From Linnemannia elongata (taxonomy: Eukaryota > Mortierellomycota > Mortierellomycetes > Mortierellales > Mortierellaceae): a stretch of DNA of 64,000 bases. Each line of letters opens with the position of its first letter. Positions within the stretch are counted from its first letter, which is position 1. Shown one piece after another: positions 26,186 through 36,568 of this stretch. The stretch spans positions 3,804,001 to 3,868,000 of the forward strand of contig JAXBDG010000001.1 of NCBI GenBank assembly GCA_036320915.1, read 5' to 3'. The translations under genes were made by a program, and so were the position numbers. The notes beneath the pieces were generated by a model. The model worked only from the letters and a program-made list of their open reading frames with translations, had not been told where the DNA came from and made no database searches.

Positions 26186-28291
26186 TCAACGGAAGAGCTT
26201 GGAGCTCTTGGGAGGAAACAAACGCATTAGCTCATCGGCCGGGGAAAGACCGAGACCGTGGTCGTTGAAAATAGAGACGCGCTGTAGGACTGGCCAGCAG
26301 CGATACGTTGGACTATCCATCTCATCAAGGACCTCTTTCACATCCAGCACCAGGCCAAGATGCTTCAGATCCTGCTCCAATCGATCTTCAGTCACAACCG
26401 CCAGGGTTTCTGACCTTTTGTAGATCTGTGCTCTTGCTCTCTCCGTTCGCCGATTGACCTGTCGCGCTTCCTTTATGAGACACTCGTCCCATCCAGCGAC
26501 AATCTTCCGCCTCTCCTCCCTGTACCTGGCGCTCTGTCCGGACGCGACCATCCAGTTCAAATGAAGAGGGTCAAATGTCATCCGTTGCTGGACCCGTCCA
26601 AGGCAGAGTCTCTCCAAATGCTTCAGTCTTGTTAACAGGCAAAACCCTCCTTGAAGGGTCATATCGAGATTTGGAAAGTCGAGGTCGCGGGTCCATCGGG
26701 TCTGGTGCTCGGGTATATGGATTTCCAAGTCATGGAGTAGAGGACAGACCCTAGAGATATAGCCAAAAAGGACTCGGGAGTGGGTGGGTGAAGTTAGGAG
26801 GGAGAGGCCGTGGTTGTGGAAGGCGAGGTGGAGGGTGCGGAGGTGTTTGCATTTCCAGACTCCAGAGAGGGCTGTTGTTGTAATTTTAGTTGAGTTGTTG
26901 TTGTTGTTGTTATTGTTGTTGAGATGGTTGGTATAGTTGAGGCTATGTCGATGATTTCTGGAGTAGAGGTGAGAGTAGTCAAAGTCGACCTGATGATGGA
27001 TATCGAGGAGTTCAAAGAGAATCGCAACATTATATGCCTTGAGATGAAGCAGATGAGGCGACGCGCACAGATATGCGTGCAAGCCGCTGTCAGGACGACA
27101 GTGCGCTCGTTCGGGCCAGTATAATTCCAAAGACGTGACAACGTTGGGCAGTTCGTTCAAGTATCGTGTCAGGGTGGGCGTAAGATCTTTGGCACGAAAG
27201 GTCCATTCGGTCGATTGCGGGCAGATATCAGACATCATCGCCTTGAGGTCCAGGTCGGGCATGGTCTGATCTTGGACGGAAAAGTGAAAGGAGGTAAATT
27301 GTTGGTGAGGAAGACGCCGTAGACATTGGTAGAGGTCGGCCCAGTTGTAGGAGACGTTGCTGAAAAAGGGCCAATAGAGCCATTCGTTCCGGAGGAGGTT
27401 GACAAGTAGTAGGTGGTGGAGATGGGGCGCTTGTGAGATGAGGTCCTCGAGCGATGTCTGTAAGAGTCGTGCATTTTTTAGCACCAGAGACCGGAGGGCA
27501 AGAGAAGTAAAGGTAGAAGGGGGAGGAAGAGGCTGGGCTTCCCCTTTTCGTTGCATCGTCATCGGAACCCATGGTCCAGGGAGCTCTAAACCCTCGGTTG
27601 ACTCTGCATGGAGGACTTCAAGGAGCGGGCAGGAGAGGAGGAGTTGGTCCATGTAGAAGGTACTGGTCTTGCGCCATTGCAACTTCAGACGAGTCAGGAA
27701 CGGAAGGACTCCTTGGATAGACGTCAGTCGTCTGCTGTCGTCCACAACTCCAGACAGCTCCAGCTCCCTCAGAGGGTCGTCGATGAAAGGAAGGGTGGGG
27801 ATGACATCTTGAAGTCGACGGCCAAACTTGTTTCGAACGATAGACGTTTGTTGTTGGTCACGGTCGAGGTCTTGTTGCTGCTGCTGCTGCCGTTTAAGGT
27901 ACTGGTCGTGATTCTGTTCTAGCGTCTTCCTCAAAACAATCCAGTCAAGGTCCTCCTGCAGCCGGTCAGTTCCCGAACTCCAGCTCAACCGGGCGGTTCC
28001 TGGCATCCTGCCAATAATCTCCTTGGCTCGTCTGAGCGTAAACTCTGCGTCCCAGTGCTCCTGCCGGACGACGCGATGGCGGTTCATCAGGAACCATAGT
28101 CGACAGACCAGGACAACGGTTTTCGAAAGCGTAAAGTGGTCAATAAACGAAAAGATGTGATAGAGGGTTTCGGGGATGTCTAGGGGTGTGACGGTAGTGG
28201 TAGTAGTAGTTGTTGTTGTAAAAGGCCGAGGGTAGGAGATTAGGGACGAGCGTAGTGCCTTTGGGTACACCCGTACGTCTGACACCCGCAT
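26186..28291 (-). CDS. F-box protein 1 (expanded family)
   Basis: F-box proteins link substrates to SKP1-CUL1 ubiquitin ligases. This single-exon ORF gives 701 residues from the ATG at 28291. The frame is open 78 codons further upstream, but that part reads as leader-type Ser/Leu/Phe sequence, so I reject it. The F-box is at about 36-80 (PLDIPETLYHIFSFIDHF, then VLVCRLWFLMNRHR). The rest is a divergent LRR-like body without a textbook repeat, with an Asn run, and a C-terminal signature CWPVLQRVSIF followed by LMRLFP. That tail and the F-box match the ORFs at 33883, 36569 and 39723, so these are four paralogues. The substrate is unknown. GA-rich plus-strand sequence just upstream fits the CT-rich leader rule. 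Confidence 0.88.
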   Translation of the reverse strand: MRVSDVRVYPKALRSSLISYPRPFTTTTTTTTTVTPLDIPETLYHIFSFIDHFTLSKTVVLVCRLWFLMNRHRVVRQEHWDAEFTLRRAKEIIGRMPGTARLSWSSGTDRLQEDLDWIVLRKTLEQNHDQYLKRQQQQQQDLDRDQQQTSIVRNKFGRRLQDVIPTLPFIDDPLRELELSGVVDDSRRLTSIQGVLPFLTRLKLQWRKTSTFYMDQLLLSCPLLEVLHAESTEGLELPGPWVPMTMQRKGEAQPLPPPSTFTSLALRSLVLKNARLLQTSLEDLISQAPHLHHLLLVNLLRNEWLYWPFFSNVSYNWADLYQCLRRLPHQQFTSFHFSVQDQTMPDLDLKAMMSDICPQSTEWTFRAKDLTPTLTRYLNELPNVVTSLELYWPERAHCRPDSGLHAYLCASPHLLHLKAYNVAILFELLDIHHQVDFDYSHLYSRNHRHSLNYTNHLNNNNNNNNNSTKITTTALSGVWKCKHLRTLHLAFHNHGLSLLTSPTHSRVLFGYISRVCPLLHDLEIHIPEHQTRWTRDLDFPNLDMTLQGGFCLLTRLKHLERLCLGRVQQRMTFDPLHLNWMVASGQSARYREERRKIVAGWDECLIKEARQVNRRTERARAQIYKRSETLAVVTEDRLEQDLKHLGLVLDVKEVLDEMDSPTYRCWPVLQRVSIFNDHGLGLSPADELMRLFPPKSSKLFR

Positions 28292-30105
28292 TTTTGAAAG
28301 CTGGGTTGTGTGGAGGAGGAGGATGGGAGGGGAGTGGTGGGTAAGGTAACTAACTAAGAGCGCCCTCGGTGCGTGTGTGAGCGAAGAAGTTGTGAAAATG
28401 GGCGAAGGTGTGAGGATGTGTATGAAAGAGAGAGTGAGAGGGAGAGAGAGTTTGTGGGAATAAGAAAAGAACGAAGAGAAAGAGAGAGAAAATGTGGTGA
28501 ACAACTTTCTTTCCCATCCCCTCAAAACCCTACATATGCCATAGGAGGGTCAGTGTGGAGAAGGGAAAAGCAGGAGATGAATGTCAAAAACATTCACGGA
28601 CCTCTGGTCACCTGTTCACAGCCAATCAATAGCACAAAGTAGCCCCCATCCCCCCCACTTTAACAAATTATAGCATTCTGAAAAGGAAGTCGAGCGCCAA
28701 TCGTCGCCGTTTTGTTCTATTGGGGGCGAAAAGAAATATAGGGAAAAGGGGAACGGGAACTAGAGGGGAAAGGATACGTTGACGTTCTTGCTGCGTAATT
28801 AACGTTGATTGCTCGTGTGGGTGTGAAAAAGGTGACATCAATGTACACTTGCTGGCTTGCCAGGCTTCGCCAAGCGGTACACAAAAGATATACGAGTTCA
28901 TTTGGTGTATTTTTTTAAATTAAGAATGATGCACAAAGTGCCCTCACAACTCGCGGTATTTTGATGATAGCGACGCGTTCAAATAAAATAAGAGGATTCT
29001 GTCCATGATGATTGACGTTTGTTAATTTCTTTTTTTTTTATTTGCCAAAACATCCATCCCACTAAAAATCAACTTACAACCATGGGTATGGACGAGTCTA
29101 TCTCGCCGTGTACAGCAACAAGCGTAGATGAACAATGATGGCATGCACCATCGCAGCTGACCAAAGAGGAAAAAAGAAGGTGTCATTGAAAGCAAGAAAG
29201 TACACCATGGCATCATCTGTTCTTTACATATTTCACCCAAAAAGAATGATCGACGATCAACCAATATCCACCTAGGCACCATCACCTCTGCACTAGGCTT
29301 GTCTTGATTTGACCTCAGGCACCATCACTGATGGTTTTACCTGTGTCGCAGATCAATAAAATAACGGTCGCAGATGAAGAAAGCTACGCCGGATCAACAA
29401 ACCTTTCTTTTCACTCATCTCACACCTCCGTGAAAGACAACTGTATCTCAACCAAGCCAGGAAAAGCAGGGGAGGGAGGGTTAGATGGATTGGGAGAAAT
29501 ATGGACATAGGTCCTTGAGTGTTTAATTTAAAATACTATGCTTCCACGGCGACGGTGCGCTGAAGGAAGAAGTCTTGAGCGGGGCATCTTCAAACCCCTT
29601 GATACTGTGATCTGGCGAGTAAGTTTGGTCAAGTCGCAAAAGCAGTCTTACCAGAGGGTAGTTCCTTGACCTTCCTTCCCTCCTTCACTCCTTACTTCAG
29701 TCCCCCCTTTCTTCTTGGCTTGTTGCCTTCATTCCCAACGACATCGACATCCGGCCCCCTTCATCTCGTCCCACTCTTTCTTGCAGCTGACTCTAACAAC
29801 AATACGCCTTTACTTTTCCTCATCCTCCCTCACTTGACTGGTGACCTCATTTCACCCTTCTTTCTTTCCTTTCTTCCTTCCATCGCTACTTCCTTCCGTG
29901 TCCTTTTCTCATCACACTCCCAACAACTACTCGGAACTCGGGAACTCGGGGCCTTTCCTGTACCAACTAACTACTTCTTATCCCCCGTTCCACACAACAA
30001 CAAAAACACTTTGTGCGAATTCAATTCGTTATTCACCTTGGAAAAACACGCCAGAAACAAGTATTTGCATACACGGCTCTGGAGACATAAAAAACGCACG
30101 CCAGT
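28292..30105. other. Divergent intergenic region, F-box 1 / RRM gene
   Basis: This 1.8 kb region separates two divergent genes. The left end is GA-rich on plus (leader of F-box 1); the right end, 29660-29930, is CT-rich (leader of the RRM gene). Between them no convincing ORF is seen. A short direct repeat, AGGCACCATCAC, occurs twice near 29274-29330. Confidence 0.55.
28405..28500 (-). promoter_or_regulatory. Pyrimidine-rich leader tract (minus strand) of F-box 1
   Basis: GA-rich on plus, so CT-rich on the coding strand, 115-210 bases upstream of the ATG at 28291. Confidence 0.45.
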
Positions 30106-33100
30106 ATGAGCTTGCGCGGCCGACAGCTCTTCGTCGGGAATGTATGTCGATACCCTACTGTTGTTAACAATGGTCAATGCGCTCAATTGGTCATTTCGCT
30201 TTGATATGGTGCTGGTTTTATTAGATCGAACACTGTCCGAATGCGGCTCACACACATGCCTTGTTTTATTTACCCTCTCTTTTTCATACCTAATTATTGT
30301 TCTGTAGATCCCCTTCTCAGGTACTCATACATAAGCACCTTCAAGTTTATGACCGTGGACAATCACCGACCTGTTGCCAACGGATCGACAATCTTTTTTA
30401 CATTGGCATGCCCTGTTATTACCCTATGCCAGATTACCCAAACACTGACCCACCCCATTATTATTATCAATCTACTTCTCAGTCGGATGGCAGGACCTGA
30501 AGGTACTGCTTTTACTAAGACTACTCGCCAGGCAGCTGTTGACTTGTTGTTCATGGACCTTTTCACTCCAAACAAAATACGTTCGACGCTAACAACAAAT
30601 AAAATAACGTCTCCTAGGATCTGTTTAGAGGAGCAGGGGTTGTCCAACGAGCCAACATCATGCAAGGGCGCGATGGACGTTCAAAGGGCCACGGCATTGT
30701 TCTATTCGCCACATCAGACGACGCAGACAAAGCACAAGGTAAAAAGATGAAATCGTGGTCATAGAAGGCTACTTCGCCTAGAAGTCTGCTATCAGTTCTG
30801 CCGACGATATGGTTTTTTTCTGAACCCTCAGTTTCTGTTCCTTGCTTATTAGAAATGTTCAATGGTTACGAGTGGCATGGACGGCCCTTAGAAGTTCGAG
30901 AGGTAACCAAACTTCATGCGATGCCTAAGTTGCAAAGATACAATCAGCCAGTGTTTTTTTTCCAGCCAGCAAAGCCTAACAGAATGACCCTCCACACTAT
31001 AGGACAGAAGTATTCAGGATTTTGTTCCGAAAAAGATAGCACCACCAGTACCTCCAACACTTTCAGCACCACTACCGGCACCAGCGGAGGTAATTATTTT
31101 TCATTCTCAGGAGCTCACTATTCACATAACTGCTCCTTGACATGAACTAATACTAACCTGCGTTGTTTTTCTTTAGGACGTTGACGATTTGGCGGATGAA
31201 CTGGATAAAAGACTTCAGGTTGAAACCGACGGGAACGAAAACAAGGATTCAGGAAATGCAACACTACCAGCAAACGGTGATGACACTAAGAAAGATCACA
31301 CGTTGTCGATTGGTGGCGAAGCGGTGGATCCTATCCCCATCAAAGGCGCTCAGGACAGAACCATTCATGTTGGCAATGTAAGTTTGGCTGTTATATTAAG
31401 AACCAACTTCGTTTTCTACAAATTGGTTCCCTATTAGTGCTATATGCAATCTATTCAAACTAATGGTCGCCAGAAAATGCCTTAGATTCCCTTTCGCGTG
31501 AGGTGGCAGGACTTGAAGGACCTCTTCAGAAAGGCCGGACACGTCGTTAGGGCAGATGTTGCCCTCGGTCATGATAACCGCTCCAGGGGGTTCGGCACTG
31601 TGGTCTTTTCAAACGAGGAAGAGGCAAAGCAAGCGATAAGTGAGTCCAGCTTTATACATCTCATGCTGCTTTTGCTCTGTCTGTTGCATTGGTACACAGT
31701 GGAAAACTAATCAGACGTTTCTTGTTGGATGTTGTAGGCATGTTTGACCAGCATCATTGGCAGGATCGTGTGATTCAAGTGCAAGAGGACAGATCAGGCA
31801 TGGATAACGGCCGGCATCACGACCGAGGAAATGTTCATGGACCCGGTCAAGGTTACAATCACCCTGGACCCCACTTTGTAAGCCACTCTCAACTGTCACC
31901 TTGCGGTTACAATTTTGCTGTTGACGTATATCTTCGGCTAACATGATTGGTACTTATGCGATCGCGTTATAGAGGAACCTTTACCCGATGAACCACAACC
32001 ACAATAACGCTGCAAGCCGTCAAGTCTTTGTTGGCAATGTAAGTTATAATGTTCTCAATGCTTTGTCGGGATGACTATAGATATAAAACAACTCGGCGCA
32101 TCTGACGCATATTGCAATTTCCTCTTTTGATAGCTCCCCTTCCAATGTCAGTGGCAGGATCTCAAGGATTTGTTCCGCAAGGCTGGAAATATCATCCGGG
32201 CAGATGTAGCGCATGGGTACGATGGAAGGAGTCGAGGCTTTGGCTCTGTTCTTTTTGCGACCCCCGAGGATGCCAAGACTGCCATCTGTAAGTCGTGACT
32301 GAGTGAACTGGTATTCGACGTTCACATGGATCCTGGTGCATGTAACACATCTCACCCTGCATACTAAGAATGAGACCGTTCATCTATAATCTTTTCTAGC
32401 CATGTTTGACAACAGCGAGTACAACGGGCGTACGTTGCGAGTCCACTATGACCGTTACAGTCATGTAGGCCACGGACCCATGCACGGCAACATGGCACAT
32501 ATGATGCACCCACACATGGCTCACCACCCTCACCTTCACCCACACCAGCCTCATCACCACCATCACCACCACCCACATCGAATGCACCCTATGCACGCGC
32601 AACACAACCACGGATTTCATGGGAACTTTCATCAACCCGCACTGATGCCGTTGGGTACCCACCCAATGGTGCATGGCGGAGGGCATGTTCCTTTCAACCT
32701 GGGACCACCGCTTTTTGGTAACAGGAACTTTTCACCGCTGGATCATCCACCGAACGGTGCGACAGAGTTTCCAACGCCTGACGCAGCTGCACTTGCAATT
32801 GCTTCGTCTCACTCGTCGGAGATCTCGGGCTTGGCGAGCAATGGTGACAGGGTTTCTTCAGGAGCAACGCCATTCGATCCCAGTACGAATAATACAGCTG
32901 TCACCATCGGAGTTGTCTCACCTTCGGTATCAGCCTCAGTCTCAGTCACAGCCACAGCTGCAACTGCGGCCTCTGCACATGGATCGTTCTCTAGTCCTGA
33001 GGCTTTATCGCATCCAGAGCCAGAGTCGCCCTCACAACAGTATCCCTTCCTGGCCCACCTCGGACCGATCGGGAAACCCAACTCTGTGCATTCTCAACAA

Positions 33101-33739
33101 CAACAGCCGCAACTCCGTAGCCTCTCGAATCCAGGACTCTTACCTGGAGGCAACAGCAGCAGTAGCAGCAGCAGTTCTGGGACCCTACCCCCACATAACT
33201 CGTCCGTTGGAGTGAACGACGCCGACGATGACGACTTTGGACCTCGGAGTATCGGCAATCCCTACCATTTTGGAAATGGCGTCGGTGATGACGAGATTGC
33301 CTTTACGCCTAGGTTCTATATGTATCCTGGCTTGCACCAGAATCATCATCAATCACAACAACAGCAGCAGCGCCAGCACCAGGAGCACCAACAACCCCAG
33401 TCACAGCAGCCGCAAGGTCAACAACAACAACAGTCGACTTCGCAACAACAACCACATCAGCCAGCGCTTGGTGGCTACCTTCCTCCCTATCAGGACCTTT
33501 ACTCTCACGAGCACCTCGTGCATGGAAGGGCCGGGCTTGTAGGTGGTCTGGGCACGAACACGCTGAGTCATGGGTATCCTAGTCAGCCGGAATGGATGGG
33601 TCATCCCAACACGTTTATGATGGGTCCTCCGCAACACATGTACGGCGCATTGCCCTTTGGACAGTATGGACACTATAGAGACCTGAACAATGAAGTTGAT
33701 GATGGCGAAGAGCTCTTGCAGCAGGAGGATGGATACTAG
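30106..33739 (+). CDS. Three-RRM RNA-binding protein, Gbp2/Hrb1-like
   Basis: Probable nuclear mRNA-binding protein of the Gbp2/Hrb1/hnRNP M type (poly(A) RNA packaging and export). My model has 12 exons: 30106-30141, 30308-30320, 30483-30502, 30618-30738, 30853-30902, 31018-31089, 31177-31377, 31486-31639, 31738-31877, 31973-32038, 32134-32287 and 32400-33739, giving 788 residues. Three RRMs show RNP2 (QLFVGN, IHVGN, QVFVGN) and RNP1 (KGHGIVLF, RGFGTVVF, RGFGSVLF), and all carry WQDLKDLFR. A Pro/Ala linker separates RRM1 from RRM2. The large last exon encodes a His/Met-rich segment, then Ser-, Gln- and Asn-rich disordered sequence and an acidic end. All introns are GT-AG and all phases close. 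RRM1 needs two microexons of 13 and 20 bases, which restore the conserved IPFS-V-GWQDLK. Confidence 0.92.
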
Positions 33740-33882
33740 CATGGGCATTGTAGAAAGGGGGGTGGGGGTTTGGGTACAGGTTTAAGATATTTTCATTTTC
33801 ATCATCAAGTTTAGAAACCACTGCAGAAAGGGAAGACGAACGAAGAGCACATAGATAAATAAATAATGCAGCGTTTCTTTTT

Positions 33883-35928
33883 TTACATCTTGTTTGTCTT
33901 GCTACTAAGAGGGCGAGCTATCAGATCTGAGAAGGATATTCGAGATGTCGGGAAAAGTCGCCCAAGTTCAGCTTCGGGAGCACGACCAAGTTCGATGGGT
34001 CGATTGATGGAAAGACGCTGGAGCAGTGGCCAACAGTCCTGCCCGCTCTCGACTTCCTGGCCCATCTTGTCTAGCGTGTTCTTGACGTCCCCTAACAAGC
34101 CCAGATGTTCTAGCGACTGGATCAAGTCAGCGTCGACATATGGCCCTTCTAAGGTCCTCAGAGGCATAGCGGACCGCTGACGTGTTTCTTCCAATAGCGT
34201 AGTCTTCCATCCGCTCATAGTCTTTTCTCGTTCCTTTCGAGCCTCGGCTGTCCATCCAGAAGCGACCATCCATGTCAGGTCCTTGCTTCCTGAGTTTGTC
34301 GTCATCCCTGCGGATCCGATCAATAGCGTCTCTAGGTATCGTAGTCTGGAGAGGAGACACAGTCCAGCGTCTAGATCCATAAAGAGAATAGGTCTCGGGA
34401 GAAGTACGGCCTGGTAATAGGGATCGATCCGGAGGTCGCGGATCTTGGGACATACAGTTGATAAGTACCCATAGACAATTCGAGAATGGACTTTTGTTTC
34501 GTGTGGAAAATCCCGCTGAACGTGGATGCCCAAGTGGAGCGATTGAAGGTTCCTGCATGCCCATACTTTGCCTGTGCTTCCTGATCCTGGTCCTCTCACG
34601 GACGATGGAAGGTTGGCTCGAGAGTGAACATCCAAATGTTCCAGGAGGTAGGCCGCATAAGGTGCTTTGAGATGCAACAAATGTGGCGACTCACATAAGT
34701 ATCTATGTAATCCACTGTCGGGGAGAAGCTTGGCTCTGTCCTGGTGGTAGATCTCGAGACGGGTGACAATGTTGGGTGTATCACGGAGTCGCGCAACCAT
34801 GATGGGCAGGAGGTCCTGTGTCGAGAAGGTCCAGTCGGTCGAATTGGGGCTCACAAGGAACATGGCACACTGGGACGAGGCTTTGGAGGGGTAGGCCAGC
34901 GAGAGGTGGAACGATCGAAGCACAATCCCGCGTGATTTGAGACAGGCCATGGTCGATGCAGAAATGTTCCACAAGTCGGTCTGGTCCTCTACGATCCAGA
35001 CACCCGACCGAAGGCTGATCAATTTGAGTTCTTGGAGTCGCGGGGTGAGAGCGAGCAAGGATTCCAGGTCTGACTGCGCGAAATGCCCGTTCCTGAGAAT
35101 GAAGGACTGGAGGTGCAGTGGCTGTCGAAATGATTGTTGCTGTTGTTGTTGTTGTTGCGATGGTGATGAAGGGTGAATAGTATCTCCTTGTTGCTTTTGT
35201 TGGTCCTGAAACCTGTCGTTCGAGATCCAGGGTGTCGGGAACTCGACATAGTTTTTCGCATCGACCTCAAAGGATTCCAGAAAAGGACATGCCTGAAAGA
35301 CCTTGTCCAGTCGGATGGTCCCATGATCTACAACCTGCAGCCGTAGCCGAGTCAGGGTTGCCAAGTACGGCAATATCTCACCCAGCTTGGAGCAGATATG
35401 AATATGGTCGATCAACTCAAGGTCCTGAAGCGAACTATACAACAACGGACGCATCCTCATCACCGCCTGAATGTTCTCCGGTTGCCCCTGCCGTTCCAAT
35501 ATCTGCTGCTGTCGTATTGCCATATCCCGTTCATAATTCTTCTTGAGCGCCTTAAGGAGGTCCTCCCACCGATCCGAGCCCGCCTGGACCATGGTCGGAT
35601 GCCGTCGAGAATACCACCATAACCGTCCGGCGCCCAACAGTCGCGATATGACGGCTTCCTGACGCTTTGGATCGGCTCCGTTGTCCCAGATGACCTCGCG
35701 GACTACTCGGTGACGATTCATGAGGAACCATTGGCGGCAGACGCCCACGACGGTTGTACGAAGGGTAAAGTTGTCGACGTAAGAGAATATGATCTCAAGG
35801 AGCTCCGGTATCTCAACGGGGGAGAGTGTCCTTGAAGTGGTAGTAGAGGTGGCGGTGGCGGTGGCGAGGAAAGGGAAGGCGTTGAGTGATTGAGTCCTGC
35901 TGTTGGCCCTTGATAATGAAAATCGCAT
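33883..35928 (-). CDS. F-box protein 2 (expanded family)
   Basis: Single-exon ORF of 681 residues from ATG at 35928. The F-box lies at about 37-81 (PVEIPELLEIIFSYVDNF, then GVCRQWFLMNRHRVVRE) and is nearly the same as in F-box 1. The body is LRR-like, with a Gln run (about 9) in the first half and HLLHLKAPYAAYLLEHLDV in the second. The C-terminus has CWPLLQRLSI and LGRLFP. It probably acts as a substrate receptor of an SCF ubiquitin ligase; the substrate is unknown. Its stop faces the RRM gene stop across 143 bases, and its start lies 639 bases from the 3' end of F-box 3. Confidence 0.9.
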   Translation of the reverse strand: MRFSLSRANSRTQSLNAFPFLATATATSTTTSRTLSPVEIPELLEIIFSYVDNFTLRTTVVGVCRQWFLMNRHRVVREVIWDNGADPKRQEAVISRLLGAGRLWWYSRRHPTMVQAGSDRWEDLLKALKKNYERDMAIRQQQILERQGQPENIQAVMRMRPLLYSSLQDLELIDHIHICSKLGEILPYLATLTRLRLQVVDHGTIRLDKVFQACPFLESFEVDAKNYVEFPTPWISNDRFQDQQKQQGDTIHPSSPSQQQQQQQQSFRQPLHLQSFILRNGHFAQSDLESLLALTPRLQELKLISLRSGVWIVEDQTDLWNISASTMACLKSRGIVLRSFHLSLAYPSKASSQCAMFLVSPNSTDWTFSTQDLLPIMVARLRDTPNIVTRLEIYHQDRAKLLPDSGLHRYLCESPHLLHLKAPYAAYLLEHLDVHSRANLPSSVRGPGSGSTGKVWACRNLQSLHLGIHVQRDFPHETKVHSRIVYGYLSTVCPKIRDLRIDPYYQAVLLPRPILFMDLDAGLCLLSRLRYLETLLIGSAGMTTNSGSKDLTWMVASGWTAEARKEREKTMSGWKTTLLEETRQRSAMPLRTLEGPYVDADLIQSLEHLGLLGDVKNTLDKMGQEVESGQDCWPLLQRLSINRPIELGRAPEAELGRLFPTSRISFSDLIARPLSSKTNKM

Positions 35929-36568
35929 GTTTTTTTCTCCTGGGGGACTGGTTGGGCGAAGAGAGTGAAGCGGCGATTCTAAAAGTTGGGTGTGTTATGA
36001 TGCTCTAGTGGAAAAGAATAGAGAGTGAAATCAAAAAGCGAAAGAAAGAAAGGAAATAAAATAGAAAGAGAGGGACGAGAAAAGTGCGAGACAGGGCGCA
36101 GGGGGAAGGAGAGGAACTGCTCTATTGCTGGGGGTGCTGAGGGGTTGGACAAGTGTCTATTGCGCAAATACAAATGGCACAGTCGACAGACAATACAAAA
36201 AAATAAATAAACTAACAGACAGACAGAAAAAAAGGCAACGAGGGGACACAAAAGAGAGACAGAGGGAGGAAGAAGAAGAGGAAGAAAAGGATGGTGATGT
36301 TGTCCCCCTAAATTGACGCAGTGTAGGAAAATTTGCCGTCAATGCGTCCAATGCTGCTGATCCAAGCGTTCTTGCTTGCTGTTGCTGTTGCTGTTGCTGT
36401 TGCATGACATGTTCGCTTTCAGGAGCAATTGGATAAGTAAGCGCATTCAATCGCTCGAATGGACCTTTTCCCTCCGTTCATATTATCTCCTTTCTTCGAA
36501 TTCTTTGGAGATGGGGGCGTCATACAAGCAATTGCCACTCTCTTTTTTTTTTTATTTATTTGCGGGTT
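35929..36568. other. Intergenic, F-box 3 3' end to F-box 2 5' end
   Basis: 640 bases. The part next to F-box 2 (36.0-36.1 kb) is purine-rich on plus, which is the expected CT-rich leader on the coding strand. A CTGTTG repeat near 36.38 kb gives a Gln run only in a shadow frame. No gene is seen. Confidence 0.55.

Noticed and set aside
27160..28000. Possible extra ORFs opposite F-box genes
   Set aside because: These are mirrored codon-shadow ORFs of the F-box reading frames.
28292..28525. 78-codon N-terminal extension of F-box 1
   Set aside because: It is low-complexity Ser/Leu/Phe reading of the CT-rich leader, and the ATG at 28291 matches the start layout of the paralogues.
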